Assembly (NCBI RefSeq): GCF_001922345.1
Contig: NZ_CP018811.1
Coordinates: forward strand, 4,216,001 to 4,280,000
Length of the DNA stretch: 64,000 nucleotides
From: Paraburkholderia sp. SOS3
GTDB lineage: Bacteria; Pseudomonadota; Gammaproteobacteria; Burkholderiales; Burkholderiaceae
Reading direction: 5' to 3'
Below the pieces are notes generated by a model. It was not told where the DNA came from and searched no databases. It worked only from the letters and a program-made list of their open reading frames with translations. The translations under genes and the position numbers were made by a program. This document shows positions 1 to 10,994 of this stretch, in pieces (within the stretch, counting starts at the first letter, position 1; each line of letters starts with the position of its first letter).

Positions 1-497
1 ACCGTTTCCATCTGATGATGGGCATTCAGGCCGCGCAGATTGTCGATATGCAGCGTGACGCCCGCGTGGTTCACGAACCCGCGGAAGAATTCGATCGACA
101 GATCGACGTCGAACGTGCCGATTCGCGCGCGCGTGAATGGCACATGGAATTCGAGCCCCGGACGCCCGGAGAAATCGATCACGACGCGCGACAGTGCTTC
201 ATCGAGCGGCACGTACGCGTGGCCGTAGCGGCGGATGCCCTTCCTGTCGCCGACCGCCTTTGCAACGGCCTGGCCGAGCGTGATGCCGACGTCCTCGACG
301 GTATGGTGGTCGTCGATATGGGTGTCGCCATGCGCCTCGATATCCAGATCGACGAGTCCATGCCGCGCGATCTGGTCGAGCATGTGATCGAGGAACGGCA
401 CGCCGGTGGCCAGTTTCTGCTGACCGGTGCCGTCCAGATCGATCTTCACACGGATCTGCGTTTCGCTGGTGTTGCGAACGACTTCCGCAAGGCGCAT
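1..497 (-). CDS. hisB: Imidazoleglycerol-phosphate dehydratase HisB, C-terminus cut by window edge
   Basis: Dehydrates imidazole glycerol phosphate to imidazole acetol phosphate in cytosolic histidine biosynthesis. The visible 165 residues start [15 protein letters not shown] and carry the metal-binding motifs of the family: [30 protein letters not shown] near residues 58-71, and [22 protein letters not shown]. The frame is open to base 1, so about 30 C-terminal residues lie outside. It is the monofunctional HisB type, not fused to a histidinol phosphatase. It follows hisC by 63 bp on the same strand, the fourth his gene after hisG-hisD-hisC. Confidence 0.97.
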   Translation of the reverse strand, partial: MRLAEVVRNTSETQIRVKIDLDGTGQQKLATGVPFLDHMLDQIARHGLVDLDIEAHGDTHIDDHHTVEDVGITLGQAVAKAVGDRKGIRRYGHAYVPLDEALSRVVIDFSGRPGLEFHVPFTRARIGTFDVDLSIEFFRGFVNHAGVTLHIDNLRGLNAHHQMET

Positions 498-560
498 GAC
501 AATTCCTCGAAGCTTGCTTGAAATGTAAGGTGGGGGATTAGCCGCCGTGTCGGCACTCGC

Positions 561-1631
561 TCAATGCAGCGCGAGTCTCAACGCGGCAAGCAATTGCGTG
601 TTCTGTTCCGGAGACCCGACCGTCAGACGTACGCAATTCGCCAGCAATGGGTGCATTTTACTCACGTTTTTGATCAAAACCCGCGCGTTTAGCAGGGTTT
701 CGAACGTCGCGGAGGCATCGGGCACGCGTACGAGCAGAAAATTGCCCGCGCTCGGAAAAACGTGGGCGCCGGGCAGGCCGGCCACCGCCTGCGCCAGTTT
801 CGCGCGCTCCGAACGCAGTTGCGCGGCTTGCGCATCGAGCAGGTCCACATGATCGAGCAGGAAATCGGCGGTTGCCTGGGTCAGCACGTTGACGTTGTAC
901 GGCGGGCGTACCTTGTCGAATTCGCCGAGCCATGCCGGGCGGCCCGCGAGATAACCGAGGCGGATGCCGGCAAGGCCGAGCTTCGATACGGTGCGCATCA
1001 CGACTACGTTGTCGAACTCGCCCGCGCGCGGCATCCAGCTATGTCCGGCGAACGGCTGGTACGCCTCGTCGATCACCACGAGGCTTCGGCTCGAGGCTTC
1101 GATGATCCGCTCGATGTCGTTTTCGTCGAACAGATTGCCGGTCGGGTTGTTCGGATAGGCCAGATAGACGACGGCCGGACGGTGCGCCTCGATGGCCGCG
1201 ATCATCGCGCCCGTATCGAGCGTGAAATCGGCGTTCAGCGGCACGCCGACGAACTCGAGGTTCGCGAGCTGCGCCGATACCTGATACATGACGAAACCGG
1301 GCACGGGCGCGAGCACCTTCGCGCCGGGCTGCGCGCACGCCACGGCAATCATGCTCACGATTTCGTCGGAACCGTTGCCGAGCAGCACATCGCAATTCGC
1401 CGGTATCCGCATCACGCGCTTGAGCTTGTCGATGAGCGCGCCCGGACGCGGCGCCGGATAGCGGTTCAGCGCGACACCCGACAGACGTTCGCCGAGTTGG
1501 GCAGCGAGCGGCGGCGGCAGCTCGAACGGATTTTCCATCGCGTCGAGCTTGATGTAGCCGGTCGCGTCCGGCACCGGGTAGCTCGTCATCGCGAGCACGT
1601 CGCGGCGGATGATGTCTTGTGGTGTGGTCAT
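561..1631 (-). CDS. hisC: Histidinol-phosphate aminotransferase HisC
   Basis: PLP enzyme (fold type I, class II aminotransferase) converting imidazole acetol phosphate plus glutamate to histidinol phosphate. 356 residues, normal for HisC. The substrate-binding region [14 protein letters not shown] lies near residue 29, YPNNPTGN near 159, DEAYQPF near 188, and the Schiff-base lysine in [13 protein letters not shown] at about Lys217. ATG start at 1631. It lies 97 bp downstream of hisD and 63 bp upstream of hisB. Burkholderia often carry a second HisC elsewhere; the his context says this is the histidine-pathway copy. Confidence 0.97.
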   Translation of the reverse strand: MTTPQDIIRRDVLAMTSYPVPDATGYIKLDAMENPFELPPPLAAQLGERLSGVALNRYPAPRPGALIDKLKRVMRIPANCDVLLGNGSDEIVSMIAVACAQPGAKVLAPVPGFVMYQVSAQLANLEFVGVPLNADFTLDTGAMIAAIEAHRPAVVYLAYPNNPTGNLFDENDIERIIEASSRSLVVIDEAYQPFAGHSWMPRAGEFDNVVVMRTVSKLGLAGIRLGYLAGRPAWLGEFDKVRPPYNVNVLTQATADFLLDHVDLLDAQAAQLRSERAKLAQAVAGLPGAHVFPSAGNFLLVRVPDASATFETLLNARVLIKNVSKMHPLLANCVRLTVGSPEQNTQLLAALRLALH

Positions 1632-1728
1632 AGCGTGCGGCCTGCGCCGCGTCGGTAAAGCCGCTCGTTCTGGTCCCGCCGTTCTCGGCCAGCCGCTTTC
1701 TCTAGCCGTCTTCTTCTAGCTGTTTCTT

Positions 1729-3051
1729 TTAGCCGTTCTGCTTCATCCGGTATTCGGCGCTGCGTGCATGTGCGGGCAGTCCTTCGCCGTACGCGAGTTC
1801 CGCTGCGATCTCGCCGAGCGTTTGCGCGCCTTCCGCACTGACTTCGATCACACTCGATCGCTTGAAAAAGTCGTACACGCCAAGCGGCGACGAAAACCGC
1901 GCGGTACGCGACGTCGGCAGCACGTGGTTCGGGCCCGCGCAATAGTCGCCAAGGCTTTCGCTCGTGTAGCGGCCAAGGAAGATCGCGCCCGCGTGACGAA
2001 TCTGCTGCGCCCATTGCTGCGGTTCGAGCGCCGAGATCTCGAGGTGCTCGGGCGCGATCTCGTTCGCGATCGCGCACGCTTCGGTCATATCGCGCACCTT
2101 GACGAGCGCCCCGCGGCTCGTCAGCGACGCGGCGATCACGTCGCGGCGCGGCATCGACGCCAACAGTTCGTTGATCGCATCTTCGACGCGCGCGATGAAC
2201 GCATTGTCAGGACACAGCAGGATGGACTGCGCGAGTTCGTCGTGTTCGGCCTGCGAGAACAGGTCCATCGCGACCCAGCGCGGATCGGTCGTGCCGTCGC
2301 AGAGCACGAGAATTTCCGACGGACCGGCAATCATATCGATGCCGACCGTGCCGAATACGCGCCGCTTCGCGGACGCGACATACGCATTGCCCGGCCCGCA
2401 GATCTTGTCGACGGCCGGCACCGTTTCCGTACCGTAGGCGAGCGCGCCGACGGCCTGCGCACCGCCGATCGTGAACACGCGATCGACGCCGCCAATCAGC
2501 GCCGCAGCGAGCACGAGCGGGTTCTTCACGCCATCGGGCGTCGGCACGACCATCACGATTTCGCGCACGCCGGCCACACGCGCCGGAATCGCGTTCATCA
2601 GCACCGACGACGGATACGCGGCCTTGCCGCCCGGCACGTAGATGCCGGCGCGATCGAGCGGCGTGACCTTCTGGCCCAGCACCGTGCCGTCCGTTTCCTC
2701 GTATTGCCAGCTATGGCTGCCGCACTCGATCTTCTGCTTCTCGTGATAACCGCGCACGCGCGCGGCCGCGGCTTCGAGCGCCGCGCGACGTTTGGGCTCG
2801 AGGCCTTCGAGCGCCGCTTCGAGTTCCGCCATCGGCAGTTCGAGCGCGGCCACGTGCTGCGCGTCGAGCCGGTCGAAGCGGTTCGTGTACTCGAGCACCG
2901 CCGCGTCGCCACGCGCTTTCACGTCGGCGAGAATCTGCGCGACCGCGCGCTCGATCGCCTCGTCTTCGCTCGCCTCGAACGCGAGCACCGCGCGCAGCGC
3001 TTTCCGGAATCCTTCAGCGCTGGAATCGAGTTTGCGAATCTTGATAGACAT
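1729..3051 (-). CDS. hisD: Histidinol dehydrogenase HisD
   Basis: Zn-dependent NAD enzyme that oxidises L-histidinol to histidine in two steps. 440 residues from the chosen ATG at 3051 ([14 protein letters not shown]); an in-frame upstream GTG would add nine residues with no family support. Visible motifs: [18 protein letters not shown], the [12 protein letters not shown] nucleotide region, [11 protein letters not shown] with a Zn histidine, the catalytic Glu-His pair in IAPEHLEI, and [14 protein letters not shown]. It sits between hisG (98 bp upstream) and hisC. Confidence 0.98.
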   Translation of the reverse strand: MSIKIRKLDSSAEGFRKALRAVLAFEASEDEAIERAVAQILADVKARGDAAVLEYTNRFDRLDAQHVAALELPMAELEAALEGLEPKRRAALEAAAARVRGYHEKQKIECGSHSWQYEETDGTVLGQKVTPLDRAGIYVPGGKAAYPSSVLMNAIPARVAGVREIVMVVPTPDGVKNPLVLAAALIGGVDRVFTIGGAQAVGALAYGTETVPAVDKICGPGNAYVASAKRRVFGTVGIDMIAGPSEILVLCDGTTDPRWVAMDLFSQAEHDELAQSILLCPDNAFIARVEDAINELLASMPRRDVIAASLTSRGALVKVRDMTEACAIANEIAPEHLEISALEPQQWAQQIRHAGAIFLGRYTSESLGDYCAGPNHVLPTSRTARFSSPLGVYDFFKRSSVIEVSAEGAQTLGEIAAELAYGEGLPAHARSAEYRMKQNG

Positions 3052-3148
3052 GCTGGTATCCGTTTCGGTAGTACGCACGGGCGGGGTTTGCTCGGCTGTG
3101 CACCTTGCAATGCGCTTTGCTTCGCATCACGACGCCGCCCGGGCGTCG

Positions 3149-5241
<2,093 letters not shown>

Positions 5242-5481
5242 TTACGCGCTCTGCCACTCGGCAGGCGTCAGTGTTTTCATGCTGAGAGCGTGGATTTCTT
5301 CGCGCATGCGATCGCCGAGCGCCGCGTAGACGAGCTGATGCCGCTGGATCAGCCGCTTGCCTTCGAAGCTCGTCGACACGATGGTCGCGAAGAAATGCTG
5401 GCCGTCGCCCTCGACTTCGAGATGCTCGCACGGCAGGCCTGCCGAGATGTAAGTCTTGATCTGTTCGGGAGTCGGTAACAT
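5242..5481 (-). CDS. BolA family protein (IbaG/YrbA-like)
   Basis: Small (79 residues) BolA-fold protein. Family members bind monothiol glutaredoxins and [2Fe-2S] clusters and act in iron-sulfur trafficking. The core LEVEGDGQHFFATIVSTSFEG followed by RHQLVYAALGDRM with the conserved histidine and the C-terminal EIHALSMKTLTP tail is typical. As with ibaG-murA in E. coli, it lies directly upstream of murA and downstream of mla and ABC exporter genes, so IbaG is the closest match by context. That assignment is inference; family membership is firm. Confidence 0.93.
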   Translation of the reverse strand: MLPTPEQIKTYISAGLPCEHLEVEGDGQHFFATIVSTSFEGKRLIQRHQLVYAALGDRMREEIHALSMKTLTPAEWQSA

Positions 5482-5526
5482 GGGACGCTCCTGGGTTGTC
5501 CGGGCTGCTGGGCGGGCTCGCGCCCG

Positions 5527-6282
5527 CTAGTGGCGCAGCTTGTAGCCGCTTGCGAGCAGACGCATCGCGAGCACGGCCAGCACCACGAAAAAAGCGGCGA
5601 CGATCGCAAGGCTCACGAGCGGATTGATATCCGACTGGCCGAAAAAGCCATAGCGAAAGCCGTCGATCATGTAGAAAAACGGATTGAGCCGCGACACCTC
5701 GCGCCAGCCTGGCGGCAGCGTGTGCGTCGAATAGAACACGCCCGACAGGAACGTGAGCGGCACGATGATGAAATTCTGGAACGCCGCGAGCTGATCGAAC
5801 TTCTCGGCCCAGATGCCGGCCACCACGCCAAGCGTGCCGAGAATCGCGGATCCGAGCACCGCAAACAGGATGATGAAGAGCGGCGCGGTGAAGCTGACCG
5901 GAATGAACCAGATGGTCACGATAAATACGCCGAAGCCGACCGCGAGACCGCGCGCGACCGAAGCGAGCACGTAGGCGCCGTACATTTCCCAGTGCGACAG
6001 CGGCGGCAGCAGCACGAACACGAGATTGCCGGTGATCTTCGACTGGATCAGCGACGACGAACTGTTCGCAAACGCATTCTGCAACACGCTCATCATCACG
6101 AGGCCGGGAATCAGGAAGCTCGTGTAGCCGACTCCGCTATACACCTGCACATGGTCGCGCAGCGCGTGGCCGAAGATCATCAGATACAGCAGCGCGGTGA
6201 CGATCGGCGCGAGCACCGTCTGGAACGACACCTTCCAGAACCGCAGAAGCTCCTTGTAGAACAGCGTGCGAAACCCGCTCAT
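5527..6282 (-). CDS. ABC-2 type exporter permease (YadH-like)
   Basis: 251-residue inner-membrane permease with six predicted hydrophobic segments (first near VLAPIVTALLYLMIFGHA, last near LAIVAAFFVVLAVLAMRLL). The ABC-2 signature region FLSGVFYSTHTLPPGWREVSRLNPFFYMIDGFRYG near residues 180-220 is clear. The start codon overlaps the stop of the preceding ATPase gene (ATGA at 6279-6282), so the two are almost certainly one transporter. It resembles E. coli YadH, whose substrate is not established. The location between mlaB and bolA/murA suggests an envelope-linked role, by context only. Confidence 0.93.
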   Translation of the reverse strand: MSGFRTLFYKELLRFWKVSFQTVLAPIVTALLYLMIFGHALRDHVQVYSGVGYTSFLIPGLVMMSVLQNAFANSSSSLIQSKITGNLVFVLLPPLSHWEMYGAYVLASVARGLAVGFGVFIVTIWFIPVSFTAPLFIILFAVLGSAILGTLGVVAGIWAEKFDQLAAFQNFIIVPLTFLSGVFYSTHTLPPGWREVSRLNPFFYMIDGFRYGFFGQSDINPLVSLAIVAAFFVVLAVLAMRLLASGYKLRH

Positions 6283-7205
6283 GCAAGCCCCTCGACCACT
6301 TCGGGCGCGTTCATCACCTGGACGAACACGTCTTCGAGATCCGCCTTGCGTACCTCGATCTCATCGAATGTACAGCCCGCCGCGCGGCACTGCGAGAGAA
6401 TCCGCTCGACGTCGTCGTAGGTCGACAGGCGCAGCGAATGCTCGTTTGCATTGACCGTGCCCGCCTCGACTTCGAGCGCGCGCAGTTCGGCCGGCAGCAC
6501 GCCTTGCGCGAAACGCACGAACAGCTGCAGGCCCGCGAAGCGCTGCAACAGCTCGCTCGTGCGTTCGAGCGCCACGACCTCGCCACGCCGCAGCATCGCG
6601 ATGCGGTCGCACAGCGATTCGGCTTCTTCGAGGTAGTGCGTGGTCAGCACGATCGTGTGGCCTTCGCGGTTCAAACGCGAAATGAACTTCCACAGCGTCT
6701 GGCGCAATTCGACGTCGACGCCCGCCGTGGGCTCGTCGAGCACGATCACGGGCGGCCGGTGCACGAGCGCCTGCGCGACGAGCACGCGGCGCTTCATGCC
6801 GCCCGACAGCGCGCGCATGTTCGCATCGGCTTTTTCGGTCAGATCGAGATTGGCCATCACTTCGTCGATCCAGGCATCGTTGTGACGCAGACCGAAATAG
6901 CCGGACTGGATGCGCAGGGTTTCGCGCACGGTGAAAAACGGATCGAACACCAGTTCTTGCGGCACGACGCCGAGCGCGCGGCGCGCGGCACGGAAATCGT
7001 CGACGACGTCATGGCCGCGCACCGCGACACTGCCTTCGTCGGCGCGCGCGAGACCCGCGAGGATGCTGATGAGCGTCGTTTTGCCCGCGCCGTTCGGGCC
7101 GAGCAGCCCGAAGAACTCGCCTTCTTCAACCGTCAGACTCACGCCCTTGAGCGCTTGCAGACTCTTGTAGCGCTTCTTGACGTTACGGAATTCTATGGCT
7201 GGCAT
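6279..7205 (-). CDS. ABC exporter ATP-binding protein (YadG-like)
   Basis: 308-residue ATPase partner of the adjoining ABC-2 permease. It has Walker A GPNGAGKTTLI near residue 40, signature ALSGGMKRRVLVAQAL, Walker B PPVIVLDEPTAGVD, and the H-loop in VLTTHYLEEAE. The C-terminal 90 residues form the extension usual in the YadG/CcmA branch. ATG 7205 (MPAIEFRNVKKRYKSL) is chosen over an in-frame upstream start because family similarity begins there. It is separated from mlaB by 314 bp, the longest gap in the 11-kb cluster, which holds a 12-bp tandem repeat. Confidence 0.94.
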   Translation of the reverse strand: MPAIEFRNVKKRYKSLQALKGVSLTVEEGEFFGLLGPNGAGKTTLISILAGLARADEGSVAVRGHDVVDDFRAARRALGVVPQELVFDPFFTVRETLRIQSGYFGLRHNDAWIDEVMANLDLTEKADANMRALSGGMKRRVLVAQALVHRPPVIVLDEPTAGVDVELRQTLWKFISRLNREGHTIVLTTHYLEEAESLCDRIAMLRRGEVVALERTSELLQRFAGLQLFVRFAQGVLPAELRALEVEAGTVNANEHSLRLSTYDDVERILSQCRAAGCTFDEIEVRKADLEDVFVQVMNAPEVVEGLA

Positions 7206-7397
7206 GACTATGCGCCGACGGATGGCGGCGACTGAAAAGTGCGCGGTGCGCACGAGAAAGGATGCAACGAATATGCGGCGAAACGAAATTGGGGCCGGTT
7301 GCTTGCCCCAAAAAACGTTTGATTATAGGGCAAAGTGCGCGCGCAATCCGCAGCTGAAATTGCAGGGGCAAAACCTGGTGCGCAGAGGCGGGGGCAA

Positions 7398-7481
7398 CTT
7401 GCGTTCGACCTTGTGTCCGACCTTGCGTCCGACCTTGCGTCCGACCTTGCGTCCGACCTTGTGTCAGACCTTGTCTCAGAC
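7398..7481. repeat. Seven-copy 12-bp tandem repeat between mlaB and the ABC ATPase gene
   Basis: Seven head-to-tail 12-bp units of consensus CTTGCGTCCGAC (plus strand) run without gaps. The third, fourth and fifth copies are identical; the outer copies differ by one to three bases. The array fills the middle of the 314-bp gap between the mlaB stop (7520) and the ATPase start (7205). The rest of this gap shows no gene. The unit length is a multiple of three and the array is open in several frames, but no frame has a credible start signal. Slipped-strand expansion is the likely origin. Confidence 0.95.
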
Positions 7482-7519
7482 CCGGCGCTGAAATCCGGAT
7501 CGCCGGTTTCAGCTGCGCA

Positions 7520-7876
7520 TCACGAAGGCGGGCGCTCGGGATCGATGGAACGCGAATGTCGCGCCGACAGCAGCGTGTCGACGCCATAGGCCTGCGCAAG
7601 ACTTGCAAGCCCGGCGGGGAGATTGACGACTTCCAGCACTGCGCCACGCGCATGCGCGGCGCGCTGCCATGCGAGCAGCACCGCGAGCGCGGATGAATCG
7701 AATTGCGCGAGCGGCGCGCAATCGACGCCGCGCGCACCGCCCGCGATGCGCGCGAGACCGGCCGCGAGCGCCTCTTTAGCGCTCGCGTGCGTCAGCGTCG
7801 AGCCGGTCGCGAACTGATCGGGCGGATTGCCGGTGGCGGCGCCGGCCACACCAGCCCGTTGTGGCGTGGCGTTCAC
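7520..7876 (-). CDS. mlaB: MlaB-like STAS-domain protein
   Basis: 118 residues from a GTG start at 7876 that overlaps the mlaC stop (GTGA, 7873-7876). A STAS domain fills residues about 25-110: GVDCAPLAQFDSSALAVLLAWQRAA contains the conserved Asp-Ser-Ser-Ala motif, followed by LEVVNLPAGLASLAQAYGV. MlaB is the cytosolic STAS subunit of the MlaFEDB phospholipid ABC transporter, binding the MlaF ATPase. The last gene of the mla group here. Identity rests on fold motif plus position; the STAS sequence itself is divergent. Confidence 0.9.
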   Translation of the reverse strand: MNATPQRAGVAGAATGNPPDQFATGSTLTHASAKEALAAGLARIAGGARGVDCAPLAQFDSSALAVLLAWQRAAHARGAVLEVVNLPAGLASLAQAYGVDTLLSARHSRSIDPERPPS

Positions 7877-8502
7877 GACTGCTTGCCCGCCGCGAGTTGC
7901 TGGTTGCGCTGCGTGAGGAACTGGATCAGCCCGTCGACGCCGTGCTGCTGGATCTGCTCCTGGAACTGCTGCTGGTACGCCTGGATCAGCCACGCGCCGA
8001 GCACGTTGATGTCATAGACGCGCCAGCCTTGCGGCGTCTTGTACAGACGATAGTCGAGCTCGATCGGCTGACCGTTGTTCATCACGGTCGAGCGCACCAC
8101 GACGTCCGTGTCGTCGGGATTGGCGCGGAACGGCTTGTACTGGATTTCCTGATTGCGCACCTGGGCGAGCGCGCCCGCGTACGTGCGGATCAGCAGCATC
8201 TTGAACTGCTCGACCACCTGCTCCTGCTGCTGCGGCGTAGCGGTGCGCCAGCTGCGGCCCATCGCCAGTTGCGTGGTGCGGCGGAAATCGATGTACGGCA
8301 GGATCTTTTCGTTGACGAGCTGCGTGATCCGGTTGATGTCGCCTTGCTGGATCGACTTGTCCGAGCGGATCGTATCGATGACCTGCTGCGTAACGGTCTT
8401 CACCATGCCGTCCGGCGAATTCGTATCGACGGTCTGCGCCGACGCCGCGCCGCCGAACGCGAATAATGCTGCGAAAAACGGGATAAAGAAGAATTTTTTC
8501 AT
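7873..8502 (-). CDS. mlaC: MlaC periplasmic phospholipid-binding protein
   Basis: 209 residues with an N-terminal signal peptide (MKKFFFIPFFAALFAFGGAASA, cleavage after ASA) and the Tol-Tol/MlaC domain: INRITQLVNEKILPYIDFRRTTQLAMGRSWR, QQQEQVVEQFKMLLIRTYAGAL, and the C-terminal GWRVYDINVLGAWLIQAYQQQF segment. It ferries phospholipids between the outer-membrane MlaA complex and the inner-membrane MlaFEDB complex. It lies 124 bp downstream of mlaA and overlaps mlaB. Confidence 0.96.
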   Translation of the reverse strand: MKKFFFIPFFAALFAFGGAASAQTVDTNSPDGMVKTVTQQVIDTIRSDKSIQQGDINRITQLVNEKILPYIDFRRTTQLAMGRSWRTATPQQQEQVVEQFKMLLIRTYAGALAQVRNQEIQYKPFRANPDDTDVVVRSTVMNNGQPIELDYRLYKTPQGWRVYDINVLGAWLIQAYQQQFQEQIQQHGVDGLIQFLTQRNQQLAAGKQS

Positions 8503-8626
8503 TTCAAGCCCTGCAAAAAGAGGAACGCTAACTTCGAGCCCACGATATCACGCAAGTTCTATCGTAAACCACGCGAAACTTGCGAGAGTTGTATCCCGGT
8601 GTTACGAGCGCTCGCAACGGTTCGGC

Positions 8627-9589
8627 CTAGCGCAGCCGCAGCGACGGATAACGCCCCGGCGGAACGACCTGACCGCCGGGCACCGTGTCGATTGAAGGCG
8701 TACCGGAAGCCGGAGAAGCACCTTCAGCAGCCGGCGTGCCCGATGTACCCGACGTACCCTCGGGCGCCTGCGACGGCGCCGCCGACGATGCCGGTGCCGC
8801 AGGAACCGCCCCGCCGCCCGACACCGCGCCGGCCGCGCCTGCGGCCCCCGCGCCATCCTGATCGTAATTCGGCAGCGCCGCGCCGTCGCCATAGTTCGGC
8901 AGCGCGCCGCTCGTGCCGCCCGTCAGCAGATACTGGCGCCGCTGCAGATACGCATTGCGCACGAACGAGTACTTGTCGAGCGCGGCGCCTTCGAGCACGT
9001 CGCTCGCGTTCAGCAGGTTCGCGCGCGTGTTGACGAGCTGCACGCCCCACAGGCTCCAGCTGATCGCATCCGAATCGATATACGAGATCGGGTTCGCAAA
9101 ATAGTTGCCGACATAGCCGGCCGCGTCGCGCACCGTGCTCGGCCCGAACAGCGGCAGCACCAGATACGGGCCCGACGGCACGCCATAGTGGCCAAGCGTG
9201 ATGCCGAGATCGGTATCGTGCTTCGGCAGCTTCGCGAGCGTCGCAACGTCGAACAGGCCGCCGACGCCGAACACCGTGTTGATCACGATCCGCATGATGT
9301 CGCCGACACCATCGGCGATCTTCAACTGCAGCAGGTTGTTCGCCGCGACATAGACGTCGCCGATGTTCGAGAAGAAGTTCGTCACGCTGTCGCGCACCGG
9401 CTGCGGCGTGATCTTCACGTAGCCCTGCGCGACAGGCTTCAGTGCGTATCTGTCGACCTTGTCGTTGAACGTGAATACGGTACGGTTAAGGCCTTCCCAC
9501 GGGTCGTCCTTGCTCGGCGTCTGAACCGTCGAGCAGCCGGCGAGAGCCGCTACGGCAAGCGCGATCGCCGCGGCGCGCTGGAGTTTCAT
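8627..9589 (-). CDS. mlaA: MlaA (VacJ) outer-membrane lipoprotein with long Ala/Gly/Pro-rich tail
   Basis: 320-residue lipoprotein: signal peptide with lipobox LAALAGCS (acylated Cys near residue 19), then the VacJ domain DPWEGLNRTVFTFNDKVDRYALKPVAQGY through LGHYGVPSGPYLVLPLFGPSTVRDAAGYVG to about residue 225. MlaA removes mislocalised phospholipids from the outer leaflet. Residues from about 230 on are a low-complexity Gly/Ala/Pro/Ser tail of some 85 residues, much longer than the E. coli protein (251 residues). In E. coli mlaA is unlinked to mlaFEDCB; here it sits between mlaD and mlaC. ATG at 9589 is used; a TTG two codons upstream is less likely. Confidence 0.96.
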   Translation of the reverse strand: MKLQRAAAIALAVAALAGCSTVQTPSKDDPWEGLNRTVFTFNDKVDRYALKPVAQGYVKITPQPVRDSVTNFFSNIGDVYVAANNLLQLKIADGVGDIMRIVINTVFGVGGLFDVATLAKLPKHDTDLGITLGHYGVPSGPYLVLPLFGPSTVRDAAGYVGNYFANPISYIDSDAISWSLWGVQLVNTRANLLNASDVLEGAALDKYSFVRNAYLQRRQYLLTGGTSGALPNYGDGAALPNYDQDGAGAAGAAGAVSGGGAVPAAPASSAAPSQAPEGTSGTSGTPAAEGASPASGTPSIDTVPGGQVVPPGRYPSLRLR

Positions 9590-9606
9590 CTGCAATCTTG
9601 TTCTCC

Positions 9607-10140
9607 TTATTGAGCCGCGCCCGAGGCGGGTTGAGCCGGCGCGGCCGGTGCCGGCGCGGGAGGCGCCGCCGGCTTCGCCGCGCCCGAATCGGCGGCCTTG
9701 CTGTACAGGAATTGTCCAATCAGGTTTTCGAGCACGATGGCCGACTGCGTCATCGTAATCGTGTCGCCGGCCTTCAGCATTTCGGTGTCGCCGCCTGGCT
9801 CGAGCCCGATGTATTGCTCGCCGAGAAGCCCCGACGTGAGAATTTTCGCGGAGCTGTCCTTCGGAAACGGGTACTGCTTGTCGATATCGATCGTAACGAG
9901 CGCCTGGTACGTGTTGCTGTCGAAGCCGATCGACGCCACGCGGCCGACCGTGACGCCCGCGCTCTTGACCGGCGCGCGCGGCTTCAGGCCGCCAATGTTG
10001 TCGAACTTGAGCTTGACCGGGTAGGTTGCCTGGAACGATAGCGAGCTCATGTTGCCGGCTTTCAGCGCGAGGAACAGCAGCGCAATGAAGCCCAGCACCA
10101 CGAACAGGCCGACCCAGAAGTCGAGAGCAGTCTTTTTCAT
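9607..10140 (-). CDS. mlaD: MlaD, MCE-domain subunit of the phospholipid transporter
   Basis: 177 residues: a single N-terminal membrane anchor (LDFWVGLFVVLGFIALLFLAL, residues 6-26), then an MCE domain with YPVKLKFDNIGGLKPRAPVKSAGVTVGRV and SGLLGEQYIGLEPGG, then an Ala/Pro-rich tail. MlaD hexamers bind phospholipid in the periplasm on the MlaE permease. The start MKKTALDFWVG at 10140 is two codons inside another ATG (10146); either is possible. It follows mlaE by 86 bp and precedes mlaA by 17 bp. Confidence 0.96.
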   Translation of the reverse strand: MKKTALDFWVGLFVVLGFIALLFLALKAGNMSSLSFQATYPVKLKFDNIGGLKPRAPVKSAGVTVGRVASIGFDSNTYQALVTIDIDKQYPFPKDSSAKILTSGLLGEQYIGLEPGGDTEMLKAGDTITMTQSAIVLENLIGQFLYSKAADSGAAKPAAPPAPAPAAPAQPASGAAQ

Positions 10141-10226
10141 CGTCATCCCAAAGTGAATCTTGACGCGCCGGCGCGCAGCCGAAGGGCGCGCGCGACGCGC
10201 CGCTTCCCGGCGCACCCGCGCGGGAC

Positions 10227-10994
10227 CTAGCTGAACATCAGTGCGGTCAGCAGGAAATCGAGGCCGAGTACGGCAAGCGACGCGTAGACGACCGTTTTGG
10301 TCGTTGCGCGCGACACGCCTTCGGGTGTCGGCTTCGCTTCGTAGCCCTGGAAAAGTGCGATGAACGTCACCGCAAAACCGAACACTACGCTCTTGATCAC
10401 GCCGTTGCCGACGTCGCGCCAGACGTCGACGCCACCTTGCATCTGCGACCAGAACGCGCCGGCATCGACGCCGATCAGCAGCACCCCCACCACATAACCG
10501 CCGACGATGCCGACCGCGCTGAAAATCGCGGCAAGAACCGGCATCGCGATGATGCCCGCCCACATCCGCGGCGCGACGACTACCTTCAGCGGATCGACGG
10601 CCATCATTTCCATTGCCGTCAGCTGTTCGCCCGCCTTCATCAGGCCGATCTCGGCTGTGAGCGAGGTGCCCGCGCGCCCGGCGAACAGCAATGCGGTCAC
10701 GACCGGCCCCAGTTCGCGCACGAGCGACAACGCGACGAGCAGACCCAACGCCTGCTCGGAACCGTAGCGATTCAACGTGTAGTAACCCTGCAGCCCGAGC
10801 ACGAAGCCGACGAACAGCCCCGACACGGCGATGATGACAAGCGAATAGTTACCGACGAAATGAATCTGTTTCGTGACAAGCCGCGGCCGGCGCAACAGCG
10901 GAAAAAACTCGAGCACGAGGCGCACGAACATGCGCGCTCCGTAGCCCGCGGTGCCCAGGCCGCCGAGCACCGAGCGTCCGATGATTGAAATCAT
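10227..10994 (-). CDS. mlaE: MlaE, permease of the phospholipid ABC transporter
   Basis: 255-residue multi-spanning inner-membrane protein of the MlaE/YrbE family. Typical blocks: VIIAVSGLFVGFVLGLQGYYTLNRYGSEQALG, ELGPVVTALLFAGRAGTSLTAEIGLMKAGEQL with the conserved Glu-Gly region, and MEMMAVDPLKVVVAPRMWAGIIAMPVL. Partner of MlaF, MlaD and MlaB. The start overlaps the mlaF stop by four bases (ATGA, 10991-10994). Confidence 0.97.
   Translation of the reverse strand: MISIIGRSVLGGLGTAGYGARMFVRLVLEFFPLLRRPRLVTKQIHFVGNYSLVIIAVSGLFVGFVLGLQGYYTLNRYGSEQALGLLVALSLVRELGPVVTALLFAGRAGTSLTAEIGLMKAGEQLTAMEMMAVDPLKVVVAPRMWAGIIAMPVLAAIFSAVGIVGGYVVGVLLIGVDAGAFWSQMQGGVDVWRDVGNGVIKSVVFGFAVTFIALFQGYEAKPTPEGVSRATTKTVVYASLAVLGLDFLLTALMFS

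Noticed and set aside
1628..1729. A minus-strand frame ending in ATGA with the hisC start, downstream of hisD
   Set aside because: It begins far inside hisD in another frame and has no ribosome site in the gap, so the overlap is chance.
7398..7481. CRISPR array
   Set aside because: Units are 12 bp with no spacers; no cas genes are present. The other short tandem repeats fail for the same reason.
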